Source: Mycolicibacterium monacense (GTDB lineage Bacteria; Actinomycetota; Actinomycetes; Mycobacteriales; Mycobacteriaceae). Taken from it: DNA of 64,000 nucleotides. Under the pieces are notes generated by a model. The model made no database searches. It saw nothing but the letters and a program-made list of their open reading frames with translations, and was not told the origin of the DNA. Shown here one piece after another: positions 34,180-43,607 of the stretch (the stretch's first letter is position 1; each line of letters opens with the position of its first letter). The translations under genes and the position numbers were made by a program. The DNA is taken from the NCBI RefSeq assembly GCF_010731575.1, contig NZ_AP022617.1:5828001-5892000 (forward strand), in the 5' to 3' direction.

Positions 34180-36327
34180 ATGGCTGAGAACACCATCAAG
34201 TGGGAGCAGGACTCCGACGGCATCGTGACCCTCACGCTGGACGATCCGACCGGTTCGGCCAACGTGATGAACGACCACTACAAGGAATCGATGCACAACG
34301 CCGTCGAACGTCTTGTGGCGGAGAAGGATTCGATCACCGGCGTCGTCATCACCAGCGCGAAGAAGACCTTCTTCGCCGGCGGTGACCTCAAGAGCATGAT
34401 CAACACCGGTCCGGACGACGCGGCCGCGGTCTTCGAGAACGTCGAGTCGATCAAGGCCGACCTGCGCAAGCTCGAGACGCTCGGCAAGCCGGTCGTGGCC
34501 GCCATCAACGGTGCCGCCCTCGGCGGTGGCCTGGAGATCGCGCTGGCGTGTCACCACCGCATCGCCGCCGACGTCAAGGGCAGCGTCATCGGCCTGCCCG
34601 AGGTCACGCTCGGTCTGCTGCCCGGCGGCGGCGGTGTCACCCGCACCGTGCGCATGTTCGGTATCCAGAAGGCGTTCATGGAGGTACTGAGCCAGGGCAC
34701 GCGCTTCAAGCCCGGCAAGGCCAAGGACACCGGTCTGGTCGACGAGTTGGTCGGCAGCGTCGAGGAACTGGTCCCCGCCGCGAAGGCATGGATCAAGGCC
34801 AACCCCGAGGCGCACACCCAGCCGTGGGATGTCAAGGGCTACAAGATGCCCGGCGGCACGCCGAGCAGCCCCGGCCTGGCGAGCATCCTGCCGTCGTTCC
34901 CGGCCCTGCTCAAGAAGCAGCTCAAGGGTGCGCCGATGCCGGCGCCGCGCGCCATCCTCGACGCCGCGGTCGAGGGTGCCCAGGTCGACTTCGACTCGGC
35001 CAGCCGCATCGAGAGCCGCTACTTCGTCTCGCTGGTCACCGGTCAGGTCGCCAAGAACATGATCCAGGCGTTCTTCCTGGACCTGCAGACCATCAACGGC
35101 GGCGGCTCGCGTCCCGACGGCATCGCCAAGCAGGACATCAAGAAGATCGGCGTGCTCGGCGCCGGCATGATGGGTGCGGGCATCGCCTACGTCTCGGCCA
35201 AGGCCGGCTACGACGTGGTGCTCAAGGACGTGTCGCTGGAGAACGCCCAGAAGGGTAAGGCCTACAGCGAGAAGATCGAGGCCAAGGCCCTCGAGCGCGG
35301 CCGCACCACCAAGGAGAAGTCCGACGCGCTGCTGGCCCGCATCACCCCGGCGGCCGACCCGGCCGACCTCAAGGGCGTCGACTTCGTCATCGAGGCCGTC
35401 TTCGAGAACCAGGAACTCAAGCACAAGGTGTTCCAGGAGATCGAGGACATCGTCGAGCCCAACGCACTGCTCGGCTCGAACACCTCCACGCTGCCGATCA
35501 CCGGTCTGGCGACCGGTGTGAAGCGCCAGGAGGACTTCATCGGCATCCACTTCTTCTCCCCGGTCGACAAGATGCCGCTGGTCGAGATCATCAAGGGCGA
35601 GAAGACCTCCGACGAGGCGCTGGCCCGTGTGTTCGACTACACGCTGGCCATCGGCAAGACGCCGATCGTGGTCAACGACAGCCGCGGCTTCTTCACCAGC
35701 CGCGTCATCGGCACTTTCGTCAACGAGGCGCTGGCCATGCTCGGTGAGGGTGTCGAGCCGGCGAGCATCGAGAGGGCAGGCAGCATGGCCGGTTACCCGG
35801 CGCCGCCGCTGCAGCTGTCCGACGAGCTCAACCTCGAGCTGATGCAGAAGATCGCGACCGAGACCCGCAAGGCCACCGAGGCCGCGGGCGGCACGCACGA
35901 TCCGCACCCGGCCGAGGCCGTCGTCAACAAGATGATCGAGATCGGCCGGCCCAGCCGCCTCAAGGGTGCCGGCTTCTACGAGTACGTCGACGGGAAGCGG
36001 ACCGGTCTGTGGCCGGGCCTGCGGGAGACGTTCGGTGTTGGAAGCGCGGACATCCCGCTGCAGGACATGATCGACCGCATGCTGTTCGCCGAGGCGATCG
36101 AGACGCAGAAGTGCCTCGACGAGGGTGTGCTCACCTCGACCGCCGACGCCAACATCGGCTCGATCATGGGCATCGGCTATCCGCCGTACACCGGTGGTTC
36201 GGCGCAGTACATCGTCGGATACGAAGGTGCGCTCGGGACGGGCAAGGAGGCCTTCGTGGCCCGCGCCCGTGAGCTGGCCGAGCGTTACGGCGACCGGTTC
36301 ACCCCGCCGGACTCGCTCACCAAGTAG
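34180..36327 (+). CDS. fadB: Fatty-acid oxidation multifunctional enzyme FadB
   Basis: Bifunctional alpha subunit of 715 residues. Residues 1-190 are an enoyl-CoA hydratase (TFFAGGDLKS and NGAALGGGLEIALACHHRIA oxyanion segments, LPEVTLGLLPGGGG); about 320-500 is the NAD domain of 3-hydroxyacyl-CoA dehydrogenase (GAGMMGAGIA, then HFFSPVDKMPLVEI); the rest is its helical domain. It hydrates and oxidises enoyl-CoA for FadA. Orthologue of Rv0860. AGGAAG ribosome site. A strong hairpin follows at 36334. Confidence 0.96.
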   Translation: MAENTIKWEQDSDGIVTLTLDDPTGSANVMNDHYKESMHNAVERLVAEKDSITGVVITSAKKTFFAGGDLKSMINTGPDDAAAVFENVESIKADLRKLETLGKPVVAAINGAALGGGLEIALACHHRIAADVKGSVIGLPEVTLGLLPGGGGVTRTVRMFGIQKAFMEVLSQGTRFKPGKAKDTGLVDELVGSVEELVPAAKAWIKANPEAHTQPWDVKGYKMPGGTPSSPGLASILPSFPALLKKQLKGAPMPAPRAILDAAVEGAQVDFDSASRIESRYFVSLVTGQVAKNMIQAFFLDLQTINGGGSRPDGIAKQDIKKIGVLGAGMMGAGIAYVSAKAGYDVVLKDVSLENAQKGKAYSEKIEAKALERGRTTKEKSDALLARITPAADPADLKGVDFVIEAVFENQELKHKVFQEIEDIVEPNALLGSNTSTLPITGLATGVKRQEDFIGIHFFSPVDKMPLVEIIKGEKTSDEALARVFDYTLAIGKTPIVVNDSRGFFTSRVIGTFVNEALAMLGEGVEPASIERAGSMAGYPAPPLQLSDELNLELMQKIATETRKATEAAGGTHDPHPAEAVVNKMIEIGRPSRLKGAGFYEYVDGKRTGLWPGLRETFGVGSADIPLQDMIDRMLFAEAIETQKCLDEGVLTSTADANIGSIMGIGYPPYTGGSAQYIVGYEGALGTGKEAFVARARELAERYGDRFTPPDSLTK

Positions 36328-36333
36328 CGCGAC

Positions 36334-36383
36334 CAGACGCAAAAGTGCCCAAAACCTCCGGGTTTTGGGCACTTTTGCGTCTG
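36334..36383 (+). terminator. Intrinsic terminator after fadB
   Basis: Perfect 23-bp inverted repeat: left arm 36334-36356 (starts CAGACGCAAAAG), loop TCCG, right arm 36361-36383 (ends TTTTGCGTCTG). It begins seven bases after the fadB stop. The unusual length and A/T blocks within the stem suggest strong termination and 3'-end protection, possibly also a repeated element in the genome. Confidence 0.85.
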
Positions 36384-36422
36384 CTCGGCAGGAGCGGCGA
36401 CTGCCGCGTTAACCTGGCCACC

Positions 36423-37889
36423 GTGAGCTTTACCGAGACCTTTGCGGCAGGCTTCACCAGCTACGGCGACCGGCCGTGCATCGAGTTCGAGGGCCGCTGG
36501 CACACCGGCGACGAGGTGACCGGTTACGCCGCCGCGGTCGACACCGCACTGCGGGACGCCGGCATCGACGCGCACGCGCCGATCGGTCTGGTGGTCCGCA
36601 ACCGTCTGCCGCACGCCGCCGCGATCGCCGGGTCGCTCGCCGGCGGGCGCTGGGTCTCGATGATCTACTCGTTCCAGTCGCCGGAGGCGATCGCCCGCGA
36701 CATCGAACAGCTGCGCCCAGCCGCCGTCGTCGCCGACGCGCAGGACTGGACGGCGCCGGTTCTCGCCGCGGCCACACGCTGTGGCCTTGCCGGAGTGGCG
36801 ATCTCGGAGCAGGAGCCCCGGGTCGTGACGGCGCGGCGAGGATCCGCCGTAACCGCCTCCCCGTCGGCGGGGTTGTCGATACTCACCTCCGGCACCACAG
36901 GTCCGCCGAAGCGGCAGGCCATCGACGAGGCGGTGCTCGACCGCACCGTGTTCAGCGTGACGGGCGGGCTGTTCGCCGAGCCGACCGATCCGCCGGAACT
37001 GTCCTACTGGCCGTTCGGGGGCATCGGGGTCTGCCAACTGATCGCCGGTTTCGCCACCGGTAAGCGGATCGTGCTGCTGGAACGCTTCAGCGTGGACGAC
37101 TGGGTGCGGGCGGTACGGACCCACCGAATCCCCCGGGCCGGGGTTCAACCGGCGGTGGTGCGGATGCTGCTGGACGCCGACGTGTCACCCGAGGATCTGG
37201 CGTCGCTGCAGTTCCTCATCAGCGCATCCGGTCCGCTCGATCCGGCGACTCGCGACGAGTTCGAGCAGCGCTTCGACATCCCGGTCCGGCTGGCCTACGG
37301 CGCAACGGAATTCGCCGGTTCGGTGTGCGCGTGGACCCCGGAGATGGTCGAGCAGTTCGGCCCGGCCAAACGCGACAGCGTGGGGCGGGCACTGCCGGAC
37401 ACCGAGGTGCGCATAGTCGACCCGGACACCGGCGTCGCGGTGCCCACCGGTGCGCGCGGGGTGCTCGAAGCCCGCATCGAGGTGCTCTCGCCGGACTGGA
37501 TCCGCACCACCGACATCGCGTCGATGGACGACGACGGGTTCGTCACGCTGCACGGACGCGCCGACGGCGCGATCATCCGGGGCGGGTTCAAGATTCTGCC
37601 CGAGACGGTGCGGCAGGTGCTTCTCGGCCATCCGTCGGTGCGCGACGCGTGCGTGGTCGGCGTTCCCGACGACCGGTTGGGTCAGGTGCCGTTCGCCGCG
37701 GTGGAACCCGCACGCGGGCAACCGGTCCCGGGATCGGAGGAACTGCGGGAGTGGGTACGCGCCGCGCTGCCCGTCCACCACGTGCCCGTCGCGGTCGTGA
37801 CCGTCGACGAACTGCCGCGCACCCCGTCGCTCAAAGTGCGGCTACCCGACGTGGCCGCGCTCTACGACGCCGCCCGGGTGGACACGTAG
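36423..37889 (+). CDS. AMP-dependent acyl-CoA synthetase/ligase
   Basis: Adenylate-forming enzyme of 488 residues. The ATP loop is ILTSGTTGPPKRQA; LAYGATEFAG is the A5 motif; DDGFVTLHGRADGAIIRGGFKI spans A7-A8 (split here by a turn) and TPSLKVRL holds the catalytic Lys. It activates a carboxylic acid, likely for CoA ligation. Substrate unknown; fadAB upstream hints at fatty or aromatic acids. The GTG start has TAACCT (36410-36415) seven bases upstream, so the gene is leaderless and separate from fadB. Confidence 0.9.
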   Translation: MSFTETFAAGFTSYGDRPCIEFEGRWHTGDEVTGYAAAVDTALRDAGIDAHAPIGLVVRNRLPHAAAIAGSLAGGRWVSMIYSFQSPEAIARDIEQLRPAAVVADAQDWTAPVLAAATRCGLAGVAISEQEPRVVTARRGSAVTASPSAGLSILTSGTTGPPKRQAIDEAVLDRTVFSVTGGLFAEPTDPPELSYWPFGGIGVCQLIAGFATGKRIVLLERFSVDDWVRAVRTHRIPRAGVQPAVVRMLLDADVSPEDLASLQFLISASGPLDPATRDEFEQRFDIPVRLAYGATEFAGSVCAWTPEMVEQFGPAKRDSVGRALPDTEVRIVDPDTGVAVPTGARGVLEARIEVLSPDWIRTTDIASMDDDGFVTLHGRADGAIIRGGFKILPETVRQVLLGHPSVRDACVVGVPDDRLGQVPFAAVEPARGQPVPGSEELREWVRAALPVHHVPVAVVTVDELPRTPSLKVRLPDVAALYDAARVDT

Positions 37890-37895
37890 CCGCGG

Positions 37896-38321
37896 TCAGA
37901 ACGATCCGAGGTCCGACGACAACCAGTGCCGCGGGTCGAGGTGGATCACCACGCTCTCACCGTGCTCGCGGCGGGCCATCTCCAGATAGGGCTCGACCGC
38001 CGCGGGAGGCAGATAGCGGGTGGCGACCTCGACGAGGTGCTCATCGGTGCCGGGTTCGATGCGGCTGACCGGGCCGTCGACGGCGACATAGCGCACGGAC
38101 GGTTCGATGCGTTCGACCATGAGCGAGAAATGGCCGGCCGCTTCGATCAGCCGGTGTTTGCGGGAGCCGGCGCCGGTCAGCACCCACGGCTGACCGCCGG
38201 GGGAGTACTGGTACCAGACCGGCACGGTCAGGGGACCGCGGTCCGGTCCGGCGGACACCGAGAGCGCGGCGACATGTGGTTCGGCGAGGAACTGTTCGCG
38301 GTCGTTCTTCGAGAGGGCCAT
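37896..38321 (-). CDS. PPOX-class (split-barrel) flavin/F420-binding protein
   Basis: A 141-residue split beta-barrel protein of the pyridoxamine-phosphate-oxidase-like class. SKNDREQFLAEPHVAALSVS, then VPVWYQYSPGGQPWVLTGAGSRKHRLIEAAGHFSLMVE across the barrel (given in parts), are typical. Mycobacterial members bind F420 or flavin; an F420-type LLM enzyme is divergent next door. TACCCT (38329-38334) lies seven bases before the ATG: leaderless. Function unknown. Confidence 0.82.
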   Translation of the reverse strand: MALSKNDREQFLAEPHVAALSVSAGPDRGPLTVPVWYQYSPGGQPWVLTGAGSRKHRLIEAAGHFSLMVERIEPSVRYVAVDGPVSRIEPGTDEHLVEVATRYLPPAAVEPYLEMARREHGESVVIHLDPRHWLSSDLGSF

Positions 38322-38401
38322 GTTCGCGAGGGTAATGACGACCACCGACGCCTGCCGCAAGTCTGCGGAGATCTTTGCGGGTCGGGGCTACAGTCTGGGG
38401 C

Positions 38402-39391
38402 ATGCGCTTTGGACTGTTCATCCCGCAGGGTTGGCGGCTCGATCTGGTCGGCATACCGGTCGACGAGCATTGGCGGGTGATGTCCGACCTGGCCACCTAC
38501 GCCGACGGCACCGCATGGGACTCGCTGTGGGTCTATGACCACTTCCACACCGTCCCGGTGCCGACCGACGAGGCCACCCACGAGGCGTGGTCGCTGATGG
38601 CCGCCTACGCGGCGACCACCTCACGCATCAAACTCGGCCAGATGTGCACGGCGATGAGCTACCGCAACCCCGCCTACCTGGCGAAGGTCGCGGCCACCGT
38701 CGACGTCATCTCCGGCGGCCGGGTGCAGATGGGCATCGGCGGCGGCTGGTACGAACACGAATGGCGCGCTTATGGTTACGGTTTCCCGTCCGCCGGTGCC
38801 CGGCTGGGCAGGCTGGACGAGGGCGTGCAGATCATGCGGGACGCCTGGCGGGACGGGCGGGCCACCCTCGACGGTAAGCACTATCAGATCACCGATGCGA
38901 TCGTGCAACCGAAGCCGCTGCAGGACAACGGTATTCCGCTGTGGATCGCCGGCGGGGGCGAGAAGGTCACATTGCGCATCGCCGCCAAGTACGCGCAGTA
39001 CACCAACTTCACCTCCGAACCGGAGGGCTTCCAACACAAGTCGGACGTGCTGGCCGCACACTGCCGCGAGGTGGGCACCGACTTCGACGCCATCGTGCGC
39101 TCGGCCAACGTCAACGCCGTGATCGGTGACTCCGAAGACGACGTCGCCGCGCGGGTCGAGCGGGTGCGCGAACGGCAGGTCGCGGTGGCCGACAAGAAAG
39201 CCGTCGACGCGATGCTGTCGACCGCGACGGCGCCCGAGTCGGCCAGCGGGACACCGGAACAGGTCATCGAGAAGTTGACGCGCATGCGCGACCTCGGCTG
39301 CGAGTACGCCATCCTTTATTTCCCCGAAGCGGCCTACGACCGGTCGGGTATCGAAATGTTCGAACAGAAGGTGATTCCCGCGCTGCGGTGA
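38402..39391 (+). CDS. LLM-class F420-dependent oxidoreductase
   Basis: Luciferase-like monooxygenase fold of 329 residues (MRFGLFIPQGWRLDL start, then SLWVYDHF, LGQMCTAMSYRNPAYLAKVA and GIGGGWYEHEWRAYG). Sequence type fits the F420-dependent family. It probably catalyses hydride transfer from F420H2 to an unknown substrate. TACAGT (38389-38394) lies seven bases before the ATG, so the message is leaderless. Divergent from the PPOX-class gene with an 80-base gap. Confidence 0.88.
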   Translation: MRFGLFIPQGWRLDLVGIPVDEHWRVMSDLATYADGTAWDSLWVYDHFHTVPVPTDEATHEAWSLMAAYAATTSRIKLGQMCTAMSYRNPAYLAKVAATVDVISGGRVQMGIGGGWYEHEWRAYGYGFPSAGARLGRLDEGVQIMRDAWRDGRATLDGKHYQITDAIVQPKPLQDNGIPLWIAGGGEKVTLRIAAKYAQYTNFTSEPEGFQHKSDVLAAHCREVGTDFDAIVRSANVNAVIGDSEDDVAARVERVRERQVAVADKKAVDAMLSTATAPESASGTPEQVIEKLTRMRDLGCEYAILYFPEAAYDRSGIEMFEQKVIPALR

Positions 39392-39423
39392 TTGCCCAGA
39401 CAGGAAGTGGGAACATCCAGAAC

Positions 39424-39768
39424 ATGGAGAAGATCTCTCTCACCGCGCTTGCCCGTGAACAACTCGAACTCGCCCGTTCGCACAACAGCGGCCGCAGCGC
39501 CCGCACCGTCTACGGCGGACACGAGCACTCACTGCGGCAGACGCTGATCGCGCTGACCGGCGGCAACGGACTCGACGAGCACGACGCGCCCGAGGAGGCG
39601 ACGCTCTACGTCGTGACCGGCCGTGTGCGGTTGGGTGACGGTACGTCACATTGGGAGGGCTCGGCCGGCGATCTCATCGTCATCCCGAAAACCCGCCACG
39701 ATCTGGCCGCACTCGAGGACTCGGTGGTGTTGCTGACCGTCCTCCAGTCGGTGGGCCCATACGCCTGA
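39424..39768 (+). CDS. Cupin domain protein
   Basis: A 114-residue single cupin. Motif 1 is in LDEHDAPEEATLYVVTGRVRLGDG and motif 2 in GDLIVIPKTRHDLAALEDS (each shown only in part elsewhere). His and Glu of motif 1 and His of motif 2 could hold a metal. Role unknown. It follows the LLM gene by 32 bases and may be co-transcribed. AGGAAG lies upstream. Confidence 0.82.
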   Translation: MEKISLTALAREQLELARSHNSGRSARTVYGGHEHSLRQTLIALTGGNGLDEHDAPEEATLYVVTGRVRLGDGTSHWEGSAGDLIVIPKTRHDLAALEDSVVLLTVLQSVGPYA

Positions 39769-39777
39769 GCGGTCGGC

Positions 39778-40356
39778 TCAGGGCTGCCCGGCGATGATCT
39801 TCGGCGGCGCGGGCGGCGGGCCGGGCGCCGGGGGCGGCGGCGGATCGAAATACCCGGGCGGCGGCGGCCCGTCGAGCGGGTAGTAACCCTCCGGCAGCGG
39901 CGGACCGGCGACAGCGGGGTCCGGTGCCAGCGCGGGCGTCGAGGACTCCGGCGCGGTGAACGACGTGTATCCCGGGGGGAGCGGTGGCGGGGGACCGGCA
40001 CCAGGCGGCGGCGGGGTGTACGCCGGCATCTGGTCCGGCATCCCCATCCCGTACGGGTTCTGGGCCTGGTGCCAGGCGTCGCGCAGGAAGCCGAGCGGCC
40101 CGTCACCCGAGCCGTACTGCTGGTTCTGCACCTGCGGCACCGGCGGCGGCCCGACCGGCGGCGGTGCCGGCGGGGGAGCGGGATCGCCGGCGGCGACGAC
40201 TGCGGGCGGCCCAGGAACGGGGGCCGGCGGTGCGTCGGGTTGTGCGGCGGCGGGACCCGCCAGCCACAGAGCGCCGAGGCCGACGGCCGCACCGGCGAGC
40301 GCCAGCCTGGCTCTGTGGGTGGGCGCGGCGGCACGGGTGCGCGGTCGTCCGGTCAC
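39778..40356 (-). CDS. Proline-rich exported protein
   Basis: A 192-residue protein with an N-terminal signal peptide (RLALAGAAVGLGALWLAGPAA, AxA cleavage before QPDAPP). The mature part is about one-third proline, with PPP blocks and Gly-Tyr patches, and one structured-looking island, GPLGFLRDAWHQAQNPYGMG. Such proteins are common in the mycobacterial envelope; function unknown. The GTG start has TAGGGT eight bases upstream, consistent with leaderless transcription. Confidence 0.78.
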   Translation of the reverse strand: MTGRPRTRAAAPTHRARLALAGAAVGLGALWLAGPAAAQPDAPPAPVPGPPAVVAAGDPAPPPAPPPVGPPPVPQVQNQQYGSGDGPLGFLRDAWHQAQNPYGMGMPDQMPAYTPPPPGAGPPPPLPPGYTSFTAPESSTPALAPDPAVAGPPLPEGYYPLDGPPPPGYFDPPPPPAPGPPPAPPKIIAGQP

Positions 40357-40470
40357 GGGTGTCGACCCTAGCGTGTTCGGGCCGCCACCGTTGCCTGAGC
40401 GGTCAGATCGCCGGGCCGGCCCGACGCGAAACCGCTGATACGGCGTCGGTGCACGGTCTAGCATCTGCGG

Positions 40471-41874
40471 GTGGACACCACGCACAGCGAATCCAGCGAC
40501 TACCTGGCCAAACGGACACTCAAGCAGGGCACTGCCGGCTGGCTCCTCCTTGCCGGTCTCGGTGTCGGATACGTGATCTCCGGCGACTACTCGGGATGGA
40601 ACTTCGGGCTCGCCGAGGGCGGCTTCGGTGGGCTGCTGATCGCGGGCGTGATCATCGCCGGCATGTACCTGGCGATGGTGTTGGGGATGGCCGAGATGTC
40701 CTCGGCGCTGCCTGCCGCGGGCGGCGGCTACACCTTCGCCCGCCGCGCGCTCGGACCGTGGGGCGGATTCGCCACGGGTACAGCCATTCTCATCGAGTAC
40801 GCGATCGCCCCGGCCGCCATCGCCACATTCATCGGCGCCTACGTCGAATCGCTCGGGTTGTTCGGTATCACCGACGGCTGGTGGGTGTACCTGGCGGTGT
40901 ACCTGCTGTTCATCGGGATCCATCTCAGCGGCGTCGGTGAGGCGCTCAAGGTCATGTTCGTCATCACGGCGATCGCGCTGGCCGGCCTGATCGTCTTCGC
41001 CATCGGGGCGGTCGGCCGCTTCGACGCCGCGAACCTCACCGACATCGCACCCACCGACGCGGCGGGCGCGTCGTCGTTCCTGCCGTTCGGCTACCTGGGG
41101 ATCTGGGCGGCCGTACCGTTCGCGATCTGGTTCTTCCTCGCCATCGAAGGCGTGCCGTTGGCCGCCGAGGAGGCCAAGGACCCGTCCCGCAACGTCCCGC
41201 GGGGAATCCTCGCCGCGATGGGCGTGCTGTTGGTGACCGGCAGCACCGTGCTGGTGCTGGCGGCCGGCTCCGGCGGGGCGGAGCTGATCAGCGCCTCGGG
41301 CAACCCGCTTGTGGAGGCGCTCGGCGACACGACGACGTCGAAGGTGGTCAACTACATCGGCCTGGCCGGGTTGGTCGCGAGCTTCTTCTCGATCATCTAC
41401 GCCTACTCGCGTCAGCTGTTCGCGCTGTCCCGCGCGGGGTATCTGCCCAGGCGGCTGTCGGTGGTCAACTCGCGCAAGGCGCCGACGCTGGCCCTGGTGG
41501 TGCCCGGGATCATCGGCTTCATCCTGTCGTTGACCGGGCAGGGCGCCATGCTGCTCAACATGGCGGTGTTCGGCGCCGCGCTGTCCTACGTGCTGATGAT
41601 GGTCAGCCACATCGCGCTGCGGGTACGCGAACCGGACATGCCCCGGCCGTACCGCACGCCGGGCGGCGTCGTCACCACCGGTTTCGCACTCGTCATCGCC
41701 GCCCTCGCGGTGGTAGCGACCTTCCTCGTGGACAGCACCGCGGCCACCTGGTGCCTGGTGGTGTTCGCCGCGTTCATGGCCTACTTCGGCCTCTACAGCC
41801 GCCACCACCTGGTGGCCAACTCGCCCGACGAGGAATTCGCCGCGCTGGCCGATGCGGAGAAGGACATCCTTTGA
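40471..41874 (+). CDS. APC-family amino acid/ethanolamine permease
   Basis: Membrane transporter of 467 residues with twelve predicted helices. Features of the ethanolamine permease branch are visible: LGVGYVISGDYSGWNFGLAEGGFGG, split by the first helix break, and FLAIEGVPLAAEEAKDPSRN. It imports an amine or amino acid with protons. No ethanolamine ammonia-lyase gene is nearby, so the substrate is inferred from sequence type only. TAGCAT (40459-40464) lies six bases before the GTG: leaderless. Confidence 0.88.
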   Translation: MDTTHSESSDYLAKRTLKQGTAGWLLLAGLGVGYVISGDYSGWNFGLAEGGFGGLLIAGVIIAGMYLAMVLGMAEMSSALPAAGGGYTFARRALGPWGGFATGTAILIEYAIAPAAIATFIGAYVESLGLFGITDGWWVYLAVYLLFIGIHLSGVGEALKVMFVITAIALAGLIVFAIGAVGRFDAANLTDIAPTDAAGASSFLPFGYLGIWAAVPFAIWFFLAIEGVPLAAEEAKDPSRNVPRGILAAMGVLLVTGSTVLVLAAGSGGAELISASGNPLVEALGDTTTSKVVNYIGLAGLVASFFSIIYAYSRQLFALSRAGYLPRRLSVVNSRKAPTLALVVPGIIGFILSLTGQGAMLLNMAVFGAALSYVLMMVSHIALRVREPDMPRPYRTPGGVVTTGFALVIAALAVVATFLVDSTAATWCLVVFAAFMAYFGLYSRHHLVANSPDEEFAALADAEKDIL

Positions 41875-41887
41875 TCAGGACGGGTGT

Positions 41888-43537
41888 CTAGATCGCGGGT
41901 CCCAACAGATCGTCGGCGTCCTTGATGACGTAGCCGTAGCCCTGCTCGGCGAGGAACCGCTGCCGGTGCGCGGCGTATTCGGCGTCGAGGCTGTCGCGCG
42001 AGACCACCGAGTAGAACACCGCACCGCCGCCGTCGTGTTTGGGCCGCAGCAGCCGGCCCAGCCGTTGCGCTTCTTCCTGCCGCGAGCCGAAGGTGCCCGA
42101 GACCTGAACGGCCACAGAGGCTTCCGGTAGATCGATGGAGAAGTTCGCGACCTTCGAGACCACCAGCGTCGAGATCTCACCACGGCGGAACTGGTCGAAC
42201 AGCAGCTCGCGCTCCGCGTTCTTCGTCGACCCCTGGATCACCGGGGCGTCCAGTTCCTGCCCCAACTCCTCCAGCTGGTCGAGATAGGCGCCGATCACCA
42301 GCGTCTGCTCACCCTTGTGGCGTTCCAGGATCGAGCGCACCACCGCGATCTTGGTGTGCACCGTCGAGCACAGCTTGTAGCGCTCCTCCGGTTCGGCGAC
42401 GGCGTAGAGCATCCGCTCGTTGTCGGTCATCGTCACCCGCACCTCGATGCATTCGGCCGGTGCGATCCAGCCCTGGGCCTCGATGTCCTTCCACGGCGCG
42501 TCGTAGCGCTTCGGCCCGATCAGGCTGAACACGTCGCCCTCGCGGCCGTCCTCGCGGATCAGCGTGGCGGTCAGCCCGAGCCGTCGGCGCGACTGCAGGT
42601 CCGCGGTCATCCGGAAGACCGGTGCGGGCAGCAGGTGCACCTCGTCGTAGATGATCAGCCCCCAGTCGCGGCTGTCGAACAGTTCGAGGTGGCGGTACTC
42701 ACCCTTGGTGCGCCGCGTGATCACCTGATAGGTGGCGATCGTGACCGGCCGGATCTCCTTCTTCTCCCCGGAGTACTCGCCGATCTCGTCCTCCGTCAGC
42801 GATGTGCGCGCGACCAGTTCGCGTTTCCACTGCCGGCCCGCGACGGTGTTGGTGACGAGGATGAGCGTGGTGGCGCCGGCCTTGGCCATCGCAGCTGCGC
42901 CCACCAGCGTCTTGCCCGCACCACACGGCAGCACCACCACACCGGAGCCGCCCGACCAGAACGAATCGGCGGCCATCTCCTGGTAGTCGCGCAGCTGCCA
43001 ACCGTCCTGCAGCAGATCGATCGGGTGTCGCTCACCGTCGACGTAGCCGGCGAGGTCCTCGGCCGGCCAGCCGATCTTGAGCAGCATCTGCTTGACCCGG
43101 CCGCGCTCGCTGGCGTGCACGATCACCGTGTCGTCGTCGATGCGGGCGCCCAGCATCGGGGCGATCTTCTTGTTGCGGAGCACCTCTTCGAGCACCGCGC
43201 GGTCGAGGCTGACCAGCACCAGCCCGTGCACCGGGCTCTTCACCAGCTGCAGCCGGCCGTAGCGGGCCATGGTGTCGACGATGTCGACCAGCAGGGGTTG
43301 CGGGACGGCGTAGCGGGAGAACGACACCAGCGCATCGACCACCTGCTCGGCGTCGTGACCTGCGGCGCGGGCGTTCCACAGCGCCAGCGGGGTGATGCGG
43401 TAGGTGTGGATGTGCTCCGGTGCGCGCTCCAGTTCGGCGAACGGGGCGATCGCCGCGCGGGCGGCCTGCGCCTGTTCGTGGTCGACCTCGAGCAGCACCG
43501 TCTTGTCGGACTGCACGATCAAAGGGCCGTCGGTCAT
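41888..43537 (-). CDS. XPB/ERCC3-like DNA helicase
   Basis: Superfamily 2 helicase of 549 residues (Rv0861c type). Order: N-terminal damage-recognition-like domain (1-180), motif I LPCGAGKTLVG, motif II DEVH, motif III LTATLIREDG, motif V FSIDLPEASV and motif VI QRLGRLLRP; the thumb region is present. It unwinds 3'-to-5' DNA, probably in repair. Translation likely depends on two coupled micro-ORFs upstream (43534-43607), since its own ATG lacks a good ribosome site. The Rv0862c-type gene precedes it. Confidence 0.93.
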   Translation of the reverse strand: MTDGPLIVQSDKTVLLEVDHEQAQAARAAIAPFAELERAPEHIHTYRITPLALWNARAAGHDAEQVVDALVSFSRYAVPQPLLVDIVDTMARYGRLQLVKSPVHGLVLVSLDRAVLEEVLRNKKIAPMLGARIDDDTVIVHASERGRVKQMLLKIGWPAEDLAGYVDGERHPIDLLQDGWQLRDYQEMAADSFWSGGSGVVVLPCGAGKTLVGAAAMAKAGATTLILVTNTVAGRQWKRELVARTSLTEDEIGEYSGEKKEIRPVTIATYQVITRRTKGEYRHLELFDSRDWGLIIYDEVHLLPAPVFRMTADLQSRRRLGLTATLIREDGREGDVFSLIGPKRYDAPWKDIEAQGWIAPAECIEVRVTMTDNERMLYAVAEPEERYKLCSTVHTKIAVVRSILERHKGEQTLVIGAYLDQLEELGQELDAPVIQGSTKNAERELLFDQFRRGEISTLVVSKVANFSIDLPEASVAVQVSGTFGSRQEEAQRLGRLLRPKHDGGGAVFYSVVSRDSLDAEYAAHRQRFLAEQGYGYVIKDADDLLGPAI

Positions 43538-43572
43538 GCGCGATCCCGCTTCGCTTCTCGCTGGTCGGTCAT
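43534..43572 (-). CDS. Coupled micro-ORF 2 (12 codons)
   Basis: Encodes MTDQREAKRDRA. Its TGA overlaps the helicase ATG (ATGA at 43537-43534), and its ATG overlaps the stop of micro-ORF 1. It would pass ribosomes to the helicase by reinitiation. No strong ribosome site of its own. Confidence 0.5.
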   Translation of the reverse strand: MTDQREAKRDRA

Positions 43573-43607
43573 GCGCGATCCCGCTTCGCTTCTCGCTGGT
43601 CGGTCAT
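43569..43607 (-). CDS. Coupled micro-ORF 1 (12 codons)
   Basis: Identical peptide MTDQREAKRDRA. Unlike micro-ORF 2 and the helicase it has a strong ribosome site, GGGGAG at 43612-43617, four bases before ATG. It ends in ATGA with micro-ORF 2. The site was probably the original helicase start before the duplication. Confidence 0.55.
   Translation of the reverse strand: MTDQREAKRDRA

Noticed and set aside
34156..36372. Minus-strand open frame of 738 codons across fadB
   Set aside because: FadB on the plus strand has all catalytic motifs. The antisense product is a Leu/Asp/Glu/Gly-rich shadow with no domain.
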